A stretch of DNA of 12,849 nt from an uncultured Oxalobacter sp. (GTDB lineage Bacteria > Pseudomonadota > Gammaproteobacteria > Burkholderiales > Burkholderiaceae_D), in contig CAKQQG010000043.1 in NCBI GenBank assembly GCA_934270705.1, forward strand, positions 1 through 12,849, written 5' to 3'. Both the position numbers and the translations under genes were made by a program. Of this stretch, positions 1 through 7,244 are shown in pieces. The first letter of the stretch is position 1; each line of letters starts with the position of its first letter. The notes under the pieces were generated by a model. The model saw only the letters and a program-made list of their open reading frames with translations. It had not been told where the DNA came from and did not search any database.

Positions 1-88
1 GGTTCTGGAAAAAGCCATGGGTATCAGGTCGTCAACGGAACCGGTCTATTATGGGCGGTCGGGTTCCGGCGGGTCAACAGGAAAAAAG
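1..88. other. Left-edge sequence downstream of the Sel1 gene, no gene seen
   Basis: This is the 3' flank of the minus-strand Sel1 gene. It holds a loose inverted repeat (minus strand CGGAACC near 62-68 pairing with GGTTCCG near 38-44, loop about 17 nt), but no T-run follows it, so I do not call a terminator. The word at 63-77 recurs downstream of lnt. Confidence 0.3.
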
Positions 89-955
89 TCAATCGTTCGG
101 CAAAGGCAGGGGCGGTTCGGCGGTGTGGGAAGCGTTTTTGCGCTGTTCGTCGATTGTTTGGTTGTAGCGGTTCTGCCAGTATGCGGCTTTTTCGGGGTCG
201 CGGTCGTAGCCGTACCGTCCGTAGGTATAGATTTTCACCATTTGTTGCATGGCGACGGGATAGCCGTTGTTGGCGGCTTTTTCGAACCAGTAGGCGGCAC
301 GGCGCTTGTCTTTTGGAACACCGTCGCCGACGAGATATTGCACGGCGAGCAATGCTTGCGCATGGGCATGACCGGCCATGGCGCCCATGATGTAGTACTG
401 GACGGCGCGGTTGGGGTCTCGCGGGACGCCGTTTCCTTTATCGTAGATGAGACCAATGTTGGCGTAAGCGGTGGTATCGCCATGTTTTACGGCTTTGTGG
501 TAGTAGTACAGGGCTTTTTTGTAATCTTGAGGAACGCCGGTGCCGGTGGCATAGTAATAGCCCAGATTATATGCGGCATCGGCATGTCCCTGTTCTGCGG
601 CTCTCATGAACCATCGGGCGGCTTCCGAAAAATTCTGTGGAACTCCTCGACCTTTATTGTACATAAGTCCCAGATTGAACTGTGCAGCAGCAAAACCGGT
701 TTCCGCCGAGCGGCGGTACCAGTGGATGGCTTCCTGTGGATTTTCCGGAGTACCTCGCCCACGATCATGCATGTTGCCGATACGGTTCATGATGGCAGGG
801 TTACTTACGGCATCCGGTTTCAGATAGTATGCCAGAGCTTCCTGATAGCGACCGGCATGATAGAGGCTGTCGCCTTCACGAATACTGTTTGCGCTGGCGT
901 ATAGCGGCAAAAAACAAAACAGCAGGAAAAGAGCTTTTATAGACACTGATTTCAT
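89..955 (-). CDS. Exported Sel1-like repeat (SLR) protein
   Basis: This 288-residue protein has a signal peptide (Lys at residue 2, hydrophobic core about 7-19, probable cleavage after A-S-A at about 20-22), so it should enter the periplasm. After a half-TPR-like helix pair (about 27-50) come five clear Sel1 repeats of 36-37 residues from about 52 to 232, each with the pattern G-x-G-V/T-P-x-(D/N/E) followed by A-x-x-(W/Y)-(Y/F), then a degenerate sixth and a polar Pro-ending tail. Sel1 solenoids are protein-protein interaction scaffolds without catalysis. I chose the ATG at 955 because the signal peptide begins there; a GTG at 967 would add four residues. It starts 43 bp after the stop of the upstream 562-residue gene, same strand, so the two are probably co-transcribed. 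An immunity or adaptor role for that neighbour is inference. Family call is firm; specific role unknown. Confidence 0.9.
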   Translation of the reverse strand: MKSVSIKALFLLFCFLPLYASANSIREGDSLYHAGRYQEALAYYLKPDAVSNPAIMNRIGNMHDRGRGTPENPQEAIHWYRRSAETGFAAAQFNLGLMYNKGRGVPQNFSEAARWFMRAAEQGHADAAYNLGYYYATGTGVPQDYKKALYYYHKAVKHGDTTAYANIGLIYDKGNGVPRDPNRAVQYYIMGAMAGHAHAQALLAVQYLVGDGVPKDKRRAAYWFEKAANNGYPVAMQQMVKIYTYGRYGYDRDPEKAAYWQNRYNQTIDEQRKNASHTAEPPLPLPND

Positions 956-997
956 GGCAATGCTCACAGCTGGGAATGCCTGAATGAGCTATTATGG

Positions 998-2686
998 TTA
1001 GTCTTGTTTTAAGTGGTCAAGGAAATTTATAAAAGCATCAGGGTCATCTGTGTTTTCCTTCAGTTGTGTACTTTGCTCAACTGCTTTCTGAACCCCCTCC
1101 TCCTGAAGCCAGTCGATAGCCGAATTGTTAAGAGTACCTTCCAGCCATGAACGGAATTCCTTTCCGTTGCTGATCGAAGGGGGGAAAGGCAACGGGATTT
1201 TGGCGGCGGCGAGAAGCCCGAGCGGGATAGCATAAAGCGTCGCGGCCCGATGATCGCCATGCCCCTGTTTGCCGATGACATCGGCATGGATACGGGAAGC
1301 AAGCCGTGCGGAAGACACCCCGACAGTCGCGGCAAGACCGTTGATATGCCCGAACACCAGCTCGATGGGAACATTCACCAGACAATCGCCCAACTGCTGA
1401 TAAAAATAAACCGTCAGATTCTCCTTGGTCTTCACAGGATCCCCCTTGACCCAGATCTCCGAAGGAGAAAGAACAGGCATATCCTTGAGTTCCCTGTCCA
1501 GACGTGCGATATCCGCCTCCATCTTGCGCAAGGCAACCGGGTCCCCACCGGTCAAATCATAAAGCCAGCTGCCGGACACATGAGCAAAAGAATAAAACGA
1601 ACGTTGTGCGGCCTTTGCAGCGTTTTCCACTCCCCCGGAAAACGCCCTGGACTGCCTATCGACCTTGTCACGGTCATAAGAAAACCCCTCTCTCTCGAAA
1701 GTGTCCAGCATGGAATCCGCGACAGCCTCATGCTGCAAGGAAGAAAAACCCGCCTGCTCCAGCAATCCCATACTCTCATCGGCATGCCCGACAGGAAAAC
1801 GCCCGTTGCCATTCACGGCGGAATCCTGCCCGAGATTCCGGTTCGCAGCCGCCTTGGCAGTCTGAACAGCGGGCGTCGCACTCTCATCGGCATGCCCGAC
1901 AGGAAAACGCCCGTTGCCATTCACGGCGGAATCCTGCCCGAGATTTTGGTAAGCCACATCACCTAAAGACCGGAAAGCCTGAATCGTACTCTCATCGGCA
2001 TGCCCGACAGGACGATCCCCATGCACCCGGCTCGACGCCCCCAGACCATTTTCGATCATATCCAGCATATCATCCAGAAAAGACCTCTTCCCGGCACCCC
2101 GTGGCACAGACACCGAAACCTCATCATCCGGCAAAGAAACCCCTCCACCCGAACCGGACACACCGGACGAAACCGGCCGACCGGAAAAACGGCTTGACGT
2201 CACGGAACGCGAAGCCGAACCGGAAACCGGAAAAACCGGTTTGTCCGTATCGGAACGGGAAGCCGAATCCGGCGAACCCGAAAGCGCAAGCCAGTTCCCG
2301 AAAACAGACCGGTTGGCCCGCTGCCGGAAAACCGGATTCGAACGGTATTGCACACCGAAAGCCATGTCACGCAAATCGGGGGAAAAAGAAGCGACACGAT
2401 CCAGCCAGCGCTTCGCATACTGCCCGGCCTCAGGCTCCGGTAGCGGCTTTCCCATCAAATCCCTTGGAGGATCGTCCCTGAAACGGGAAGCGAGAAGTCC
2501 ATCGACCTGGGAAGAGGACAGCCATCGAAAAGGATCGGACAGCGTCTTGTCGAAGTCGGCCCGATCGGGACGATCGGTACCGAAAGGAGAAGATTCACGC
2601 CGCGAAGGCGGAATTGAAGAAACAGGGAAAAAAGACTGGCCGGACTTTTTGTCGGAACCATCCGGAAAATTCATAAAACCCCCCAT
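998..2686 (-). CDS. Unrecognised 562-aa protein with 36-residue tandem repeats
   Basis: I do not recognise this protein. There is no signal peptide. Residues 1-135 are polar with aromatic-rich helices (FRWLSSSQ, RWLDRVASF). About 136-200 is Ser/Gly/Pro-rich and probably disordered. About 226-305 carries tandem 36-residue units: GHADES recurs at 228, 264 and 300, preceded by NLGQDSAVNGNGRFPV in the last two. About 320-562 looks folded and helical, with two hydrophobic stretches (about 432-462 and 481-503) that might insert in a membrane or form a core. The first Met has no good Shine-Dalgarno; a Met at 2674 sits 4 nt after a G-run and is an alternative start (558 residues). It is followed 43 bp later by the exported Sel1 gene. 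Possibilities include a secreted effector or toxin, or a phage-derived structural protein; no catalytic motif, PAAR, Rhs or VgrG feature is visible. The open frame is long and convincing; function is unknown. Confidence 0.8.
   Translation of the reverse strand: MGGFMNFPDGSDKKSGQSFFPVSSIPPSRRESSPFGTDRPDRADFDKTLSDPFRWLSSSQVDGLLASRFRDDPPRDLMGKPLPEPEAGQYAKRWLDRVASFSPDLRDMAFGVQYRSNPVFRQRANRSVFGNWLALSGSPDSASRSDTDKPVFPVSGSASRSVTSSRFSGRPVSSGVSGSGGGVSLPDDEVSVSVPRGAGKRSFLDDMLDMIENGLGASSRVHGDRPVGHADESTIQAFRSLGDVAYQNLGQDSAVNGNGRFPVGHADESATPAVQTAKAAANRNLGQDSAVNGNGRFPVGHADESMGLLEQAGFSSLQHEAVADSMLDTFEREGFSYDRDKVDRQSRAFSGGVENAAKAAQRSFYSFAHVSGSWLYDLTGGDPVALRKMEADIARLDRELKDMPVLSPSEIWVKGDPVKTKENLTVYFYQQLGDCLVNVPIELVFGHINGLAATVGVSSARLASRIHADVIGKQGHGDHRAATLYAIPLGLLAAAKIPLPFPPSISNGKEFRSWLEGTLNNSAIDWLQEEGVQKAVEQSTQLKENTDDPDAFINFLDHLKQD
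1772..2012 (-). repeat. 108-bp in-frame tandem repeat within the 562-aa gene
   Basis: A 66-bp word at 1772-1837 is repeated identically at 1880-1945, and its first 25 bp recur at 1988-2012. The spacing is 108 bp each time (36 codons). Identity at the DNA level, including synonymous sites, points to recent duplication or ongoing homogenisation. The segments between the identical words differ in sequence. Confidence 0.95.
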
Positions 2687-3016
2687 CGTGACCGGACAAA
2701 CGGAACGGGACGGAAAAAGCGTGTCCCGGATTCATGTATGAAAACGATGATACGGCCGGAAGAAGGGGACTTCGGACAATCGTGGCACTTTTGTGATCCG
2801 TTGCCGGACGGATGCACTGCGGCGTTGCCGTTTACAAAGCAAGGGGCGGTTTACGGGGTGGGTCGGGGACGGTGTGTGACGGGACAGGGGGTGATGGGGG
2901 AAATGGTGGATGGTGCGGGTGCAGGAGACAGGCGAGTGCGTGAAACGGGACGAACGGCAAGCGGGAACGCATGGCGGCGGGTAGCTGGTGGTATGTATTT
3001 TGCGGGGTCATGACGG
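2687..3016. other. Intergenic stretch without a supported gene
   Basis: These 330 bp separate the PhzF gene from the 562-residue gene. Both strands have short open frames, but none has a convincing Shine-Dalgarno or a protein-like sequence. No clear terminator follows the PhzF gene, and I see no convincing -35/-10 pair for the downstream gene. A promoter for the 562-residue gene would be expected here. Confidence 0.5.
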
Positions 3017-3796
3017 TTATGCTGTGTGTATTTCGGCAATCGAGTAAAGGACGGCTTTTCCGGCCAGTTTTACCCGGTTGCCATCGATTTGACAGTACAG
3101 GGTTCCACCTCGCTGTGATGCCTGACAGGCAATGATCCGTTTTTTTCCCAGACGTTTTGCCCAGTAGGGGGCGATATGACAATGGCCTGAGCCGCAAACA
3201 GGGTCTTCTGCGATGTTGCATTTGGGGGCGAAGGATCGGGAAATGCAGTCGGTGTCCATGGCTTTGGCTGTGGCATGGAGTAACAGTCCTTCCAGTTTCA
3301 GCAGTTTTTTCTGGTCGGGATTCAATTCTCGAATGGTTCGGGCATCTTCGAAGATGCAAAGCAGGTCGCGTCCCATGTAAGCTTCTACGGGTTTTGCGCC
3401 AATCGCATCGATCATTTCCTGTGTCACAGGAACGGGGGTCAGGTCGTATGCCGGAAAATCCATTTCGTAAAGGTCGTCCTGTTTTCTGACGGTGAGTGTG
3501 CCGCTTTGGGTCTGAAAAGCGATCTGGCTGGTATCGGGTTCATAAAATTTCAGCAGGACAAAGGCGCAGGCCAGGGTGGCATGACCACAGAGGTCGATTT
3601 CTCCGGCGGGGGTGAACCATCGCAAGTGGTAACGGCTGCCTTCCCTGACGGTAAAGGCGGTTTCGGAGAGGTTGTTTTCACGGGCCATGTTTATCATCGT
3701 TTTTTCGGTCGGCCATTTGTCCAGTACGCATATCGCTGCGGGGTTTCCATGGAAAATCTTGTCGGTGAAGGCGTCAACTATGTATTGTTTTATCAT
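3017..3796 (-). CDS. PhzF-family isomerase-like protein
   Basis: This 259-residue cytosolic protein has the DapF-like double fold of the PhzF family. It shows the N-terminal signature (V-D-A-F-T, then G-N-P-A at 17-20), the catalytic-type Glu45 in N-N-L-S-E-T-A-F, the C-G-H-A-T loop at 70-74, and the C-terminal E-D-P-V-C-G-S-G-H loop at 197-205. The family includes PhzF, which isomerises dihydro-3-hydroxyanthranilate in phenazine synthesis, but most members (YddE-like) have unknown substrates. No phenazine genes are near, so a phenazine role is unsupported. Length is normal. The ATG at 3796 fits the family N-terminus; a TTG at 3814 would add six residues. It lies 78 bp after the ATPase on the same strand with no terminator between, so read-through from that gene is plausible. 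A remnant of a similar 3' end lies just upstream. Confidence 0.93.
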   Translation of the reverse strand: MIKQYIVDAFTDKIFHGNPAAICVLDKWPTEKTMINMARENNLSETAFTVREGSRYHLRWFTPAGEIDLCGHATLACAFVLLKFYEPDTSQIAFQTQSGTLTVRKQDDLYEMDFPAYDLTPVPVTQEMIDAIGAKPVEAYMGRDLLCIFEDARTIRELNPDQKKLLKLEGLLLHATAKAMDTDCISRSFAPKCNIAEDPVCGSGHCHIAPYWAKRLGKKRIIACQASQRGGTLYCQIDGNRVKLAGKAVLYSIAEIHTA

Positions 3797-3838
3797 GGTT
3801 TTCGTTTTTGGCAAGGATGCAAGATGGGGGCAGGGTGT

Positions 3839-3860
3839 GGTTATGCTATCTGTATTTCGG
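3839..3860 (-). pseudogene. Possible remnant of the 3' end of a second PhzF gene
   Basis: This 22-bp stretch matches the PhzF gene's own 3' end (3015-3036) at 20 of 22 positions. Read on the minus strand it encodes E-I-Q-I-A-stop, compared with E-I-H-T-A-stop in the intact gene. It lies between the ATPase stop and the PhzF start, where the end of an upstream tandem copy would sit. A chance match cannot be excluded. Confidence 0.4.
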
Positions 3861-3874
3861 AAGGAGCGGGGGGC

Positions 3875-6523
3875 TCAGGTGTGGCGGACGGATTGCCGCC
3901 AGATGAAGCGGGCGATTTCGGAGAGGATGAGGGTGCTGGCTGCGGCTGCGGTGATTTTGAGCCACATGGCGAGTTCGAGGGGGACGGTGCCGAAGAATGC
4001 GCCGGCATACTGGATGATGAGGATTTGCAGGATGAGGGTGCAGCCGGTGGCGATCAGCATGGGGCGGTTTGAGAACAGGTAGGGCAGGATGGATGCGCTG
4101 TGCAGTTCGCGGCAGTTGAAGGCGTTGAAGAGCTGGAAGAAGACGAACAGGGTGAACAGGACGGTTCCCGTTTGTCCGGGTTGTGCGCCGAGGATGTTGT
4201 AGCGGTATTGGGCGAGGAACAGGGCGGACATGTACAGGGCGGTCAGGATGATGCGCGCGAGCATGGCCCGGGTGATGATGCTGGCGTTTCGCCGGACGGG
4301 CTGGCGTTGCATGATGTCTTTGTGGCCGGGTTCGAGGCCGAGGGTGAGGGCGGGCGGGCCGTCCATGATGATGTTGATCCAGAGGAGTTCGAGCGCGGTG
4401 AAGGGGGCTTTCAGTCCGATGAGTACGGATGTCAGCACGACCATGACGGACGCGAGGTTGACGGTGAGCTGGAAGGTGATGAAGCGTTTGAAGTTTTCGT
4501 AGATGTTGCGGCCCCATTCGATGGCGCGGACGATGGTGGCGAAGGAGTCGTCGAGCAGTACGATGTCGCTGGCCTGTTTGGAGACTTCGGTGCCGGTGAT
4601 GCCCATGGCGATGCCGATGTCGGCGTTTTTGAGCGAGGGGGCGTCGTTGATGCCGTCTCCGGTGACGGCGACGACGTTGCCGGCGGCCTTGAGCAGGTTG
4701 ACGACGCGCAGTTTGGTGATGGGGGTGCTGCGGGCGATGACGGCGATGGTCGGGAGTTTCGTCTGGAGTTCGTCATCGTTCATGCGGGCGATGTCGCGGG
4801 CTTCGACGGCGATGCCGCCGGTGTCGAGCAGGCCGAGTTCGCGGGCGATGGCGCGGGCGGTGACGATGTTGTCGCCGGTGAGGATTTTCAGGGCGATGCC
4901 GGCTTTGCGGCAGGACTGGACGGCGGTGAGGACGTCGGCGCGCAGGGGGTCGGCGATGGCGATGAAGCCGTCGAAGGTCATGTGGCTTTCCATGGCGCGG
5001 TGGGCGGTTTCGTCTTCGTAGTCCTGCATGCCGGGCAGTTCCTTGTGGGCGAAGGCGATGATGCGCATGGCTTGTTCCTGTGCCTGTCGCATGTGGTGTT
5101 CGATGTCGGCTTTTTGGTCGGGCGCGATGTCGCACATGGCGAAGATGCTTTCGGGGCTGCCTTTGACGTAGGCGATGATTTTGCCGTCCACGCGGGTGAT
5201 GGTGGTCATGTGCTGGAGTTCGGACGAGAAGGGGAAGGTGTGCAGGATGTCGTGGTCTGCACGTTCGTCACGGTAGCTTTTGCCGGTTTTCGCGCGGATG
5301 GCGGAGCGTTCGTGGAAGTTGAGCATGGCGCATTCGGTGGGGTTGCCGATGAAGGCGCCGTTTTCGCCGATGTCGGCGGTGGTGTTCAGGCAGAAGTTGT
5401 GCATGAGCCATTCGTTGTCCATGCGCGAAAGGTCGGTATGCCAGGCGGTGTCGTAGTAGCCTTTGACGGTCATGCGGTTTTCGGTGAGGGTGCCGGTTTT
5501 GTCGGAGCAGATGACGTTGATGGCGCCGATGGTTTCCGATGCGATGAGTTTTTTGACCAGGGCGTTTTCGCGTGAGAGTTTGATGATGTTGATGGACAGC
5601 GAGATGGCGACGATGGTGGGCAGTCCTTCGGGGACGACGGCGACGATGAGGACGATGCTGGTGACGAAGGCTTCCATGATGTCTTCGATGCGCAGGTTGC
5701 CGTGCCATGCGAAGGTGATGATCTGGGCGGCGAAGACGATGGATGCGGCGATGATGCCGAAGACGGAGATGATTTTGCCGAGCCGCGCGAGTTTTTCCTG
5801 AAGGGGGGTGGTGGTTTTTGCGGTTTTGCCGAGTTCGCGGGCGATCTGGCCGAATTCGGTGGCGTCGCCGGTGGCGGTGACGACGGCTTTGCAGTGTCCG
5901 CTGACGATGAAGGTGCCGCCGTAGAGGGTGTCGGCGCGTTCGGCCATGGGGGTGTCGTCGTCGCTGGCGCGTGCGGGGTCTTTTTCGGCGGGGACGCTTT
6001 CGCCGGTCAGCGCCGATTCGTCCACGGCGAGGCTGGCGGCGTCTATCAGGCGGCAGTCGGCGGGGATGCGGTCGCCGGTCGCCAGCAGCAGGATGTCTCC
6101 GGCGACGATGTCGCTCTGGTGGAGCCGGACGGTTTCGCCTCCCCGGATGGCGCGGATGATGATGTCGTCGCTGATGCGCGAGAGGGTTTCGAAGGCGCGC
6201 GCGCTTTTGCCTTCCATGAAGACGCTGATGGCGACAGACAGGATGATGGCGATGAGGATGCCGGTGCATTCGAGCAGGTCGGCTTCGCCGCCGGTGAGGC
6301 TTTCGTAGATGTTGACGGACAGGGCGATCATCCAGGCGATGATGAGCATGATGATCATGGGTTCTGTCACGGCGTCGCGTATCCGGTCCAACAGGGTTTC
6401 CGGCTGGCTGCGTGTCAGGGTGTTGGCGCCGTATCGCTGACGGTTTTCCTGTACCTGTTGCGGGGTCAGGCCGGTGTCTGCGTCGGTCTTGAGCCTGTTG
6501 AGTAAGCCTTCTGTCGTTTCCAT
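3875..6523 (-). CDS. P-type Ca2+-transporting ATPase (P2 type)
   Basis: This complete 882-residue inner-membrane pump should export Ca2+ (or a similar divalent cation) using ATP. In order: N-terminal cation-ATPase domain (1-50); M1-M2 (55-104); actuator loop T-G-E-S at 173-176; M3-M4 with P-E-G-L-P at 298-302; phosphorylation site D-K-T-G-T with Asp341; nucleotide-domain K-G-S-P-E at 454-458; T-G-D-N at 549-552; hinge T-G-D-G-I-N-D-A-P at 621-629; and M5-M10 to the end. Ion ligands visible are Glu299 (M4) and Asn717 plus Asp721 (M6). M5 has N-L-A-S, without the acidic residue of SERCA site I, so a single PMCA-like site is likely. That stoichiometry, and Ca2+ rather than Mn2+, are inferences. 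The ATG at 6523 fits the family; a TTG at 6595 would add 24 polar residues. A promoter and a structured leader lie upstream. Confidence 0.93.
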   Translation of the reverse strand: METTEGLLNRLKTDADTGLTPQQVQENRQRYGANTLTRSQPETLLDRIRDAVTEPMIIMLIIAWMIALSVNIYESLTGGEADLLECTGILIAIILSVAISVFMEGKSARAFETLSRISDDIIIRAIRGGETVRLHQSDIVAGDILLLATGDRIPADCRLIDAASLAVDESALTGESVPAEKDPARASDDDTPMAERADTLYGGTFIVSGHCKAVVTATGDATEFGQIARELGKTAKTTTPLQEKLARLGKIISVFGIIAASIVFAAQIITFAWHGNLRIEDIMEAFVTSIVLIVAVVPEGLPTIVAISLSINIIKLSRENALVKKLIASETIGAINVICSDKTGTLTENRMTVKGYYDTAWHTDLSRMDNEWLMHNFCLNTTADIGENGAFIGNPTECAMLNFHERSAIRAKTGKSYRDERADHDILHTFPFSSELQHMTTITRVDGKIIAYVKGSPESIFAMCDIAPDQKADIEHHMRQAQEQAMRIIAFAHKELPGMQDYEDETAHRAMESHMTFDGFIAIADPLRADVLTAVQSCRKAGIALKILTGDNIVTARAIARELGLLDTGGIAVEARDIARMNDDELQTKLPTIAVIARSTPITKLRVVNLLKAAGNVVAVTGDGINDAPSLKNADIGIAMGITGTEVSKQASDIVLLDDSFATIVRAIEWGRNIYENFKRFITFQLTVNLASVMVVLTSVLIGLKAPFTALELLWINIIMDGPPALTLGLEPGHKDIMQRQPVRRNASIITRAMLARIILTALYMSALFLAQYRYNILGAQPGQTGTVLFTLFVFFQLFNAFNCRELHSASILPYLFSNRPMLIATGCTLILQILIIQYAGAFFGTVPLELAMWLKITAAAASTLILSEIARFIWRQSVRHT

Positions 6524-6689
6524 AGTCCGTCGGTCGGATGCAACCTGTTCGGGGCGGTCGTTCGGGTTCCGGTTTTGCCGGATACACGCGTGCAATCAGC
6601 CTGCGCCAGACTTTTCCGGTCTGGCGGGCTGTTTGTACGCGTGCCCGTACGGCATGCGGCGGGTTTTCTCGTGTGAGGTTGCCCGGTTA
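6524..6689 (-). promoter_or_regulatory. Hairpin-rich 5' leader of the Ca2+ ATPase gene
   Basis: The predicted transcript start (about 6689) leaves a leader of about 165 nt. On the RNA, a 5-bp hairpin (6635-6650, GTACG/CGTAC arms, 6-nt loop) is followed by a perfect 7-bp hairpin (6605-6625, GCCAGAC/GTCTGGC arms, 7-nt loop). No U-run follows, so it does not look like a simple intrinsic terminator. I do not see the conserved sequence of the yybP-ykoY (Mn2+) riboswitch. A regulatory role is inference. Confidence 0.4.
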
Positions 6690-6695
6690 GCGGAC

Positions 6696-6725
6696 ATGAT
6701 AGCATCGCCGGGGGATGTTTTACAA
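6696..6725 (-). promoter_or_regulatory. Sigma70-type promoter for the Ca2+ ATPase gene
   Basis: On the minus strand, a -35 box TTGTAA (6720-6725) is followed after 18 bp by an extended -10, TGC TATCAT (TATCAT at 6696-6701). The -10 matches consensus at five of six positions. It points at the ATPase and is the best promoter in the window. Confidence 0.65.
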
Positions 6726-6845
6726 AACCGGATGGCGGTTTTTTGCGGTTGCCGCGCGGTTTTTGACGGGGGGTGTTTTTTTACCGGGGTTCTGTGTTGC
6801 CGGCTTGTGTCCTGCAAGCAATAAATTCCTCGGTTATCATACCGG

Positions 6846-6953
6846 GCAGGGTATTCCGGTGCGCTGGCTCCGGCCGGTACGGGGCGGTGTTCCGGCGAAT
6901 GCGGTCGTTTTCTGGCAAGCCGCCTGTTTCGTGAGGGAACAGGCGGTTTTTTC
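6846..6953 (+). ncRNA. Candidate small RNA ending at a strong terminator
   Basis: An intrinsic terminator on the plus strand at 6918-6952 has no plus-strand gene in front of it; both flanking genes run the other way. A -10-like TATCAT at 6835-6840, with a poor -35 (CTGCAA, 6812-6817), would start an RNA near 6847 and give about 105 nt. The 5' part can fold: ACCGG at 6841-6845 pairs with CCGGT at 6856-6860, and GC-rich arms lie further on. The sequence lacks the conserved SRP RNA loop and does not resemble 6S RNA or tmRNA as far as I can tell. The terminator is strong evidence; the start is not. Confidence 0.4.
6918..6953 (+). terminator. Rho-independent terminator, plus strand
   Basis: A 9-bp perfect GC-rich stem (CCGCCTGTT and AACAGGCGG arms, 9-nt loop) is followed directly by six T. 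The minus-strand reading has no T-run after the stem, so it works for plus-strand transcription only. Confidence 0.8.
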
Positions 6954-7244
6954 GTGTCCGGCGTGCGGGGTGCGATAGGCAGGACGGGGGTGGCGTGCGC
7001 CGGTTCGTCACGGAGGGCGCGACGGGCGGCCGGTTTGCCGGTGCAGGGGATCGGGGGTGTCTGGCGCAGGACGGGGATGGCTGCGCAGGGCAAACGGTCG
7101 ATCAGGGGCGATTCCGTTCCGGCGGGTCAAGACGTGACCGGTGAAAGGGGGATGATTTGTCCGGAAGCGAAAGTGGCTGGCGATGGGGTGTATATCGGCG
7201 ATGCCGGCTGCGCAGGGCGGGGTTTGACGGGTGTTGCCGGCGGG
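6954..7244. other. Intergenic stretch downstream of lnt, no gene seen
   Basis: About 290 bp between the small-RNA terminator and the lnt stop. Open frames cross it on both strands, but they are low-complexity Arg/Pro or Gly/Val products of skewed composition, without Shine-Dalgarno signals. No lnt terminator is evident. It carries the word GTTCCGGCGGGTCAA at 7116-7130, also found at 63-77. Confidence 0.4.

Noticed and set aside
2738..3013. Plus-strand frame of 91 codons between the PhzF and 562-residue genes
   Set aside because: No convincing Shine-Dalgarno, a Gly/Arg-rich product, and no recognisable feature.
4100..5575. Long plus-strand open frame (491 codons) antisense to the ATPase gene
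   Set aside because: Its product is low-complexity Gly/Asp/Val/Glu, as expected from the antisense of a GC-rich gene. The minus-strand frame has every P-type ATPase motif.
6524..6689. yybP-ykoY Mn2+ riboswitch in the ATPase leader
   Set aside because: Hairpins are present, but I could not find the family's conserved internal-loop sequences.
6846..6953. SRP RNA or 6S RNA gene
   Set aside because: The conserved SRP loop words are absent and there is no long bulged 6S-like duplex. The size fits, but the sequence does not.
6596..7093. Minus-strand frame of 165 codons upstream of the ATPase
   Set aside because: Arg/Pro-rich without domain signals. It overlaps the ATPase promoter and leader and the small-RNA terminator.
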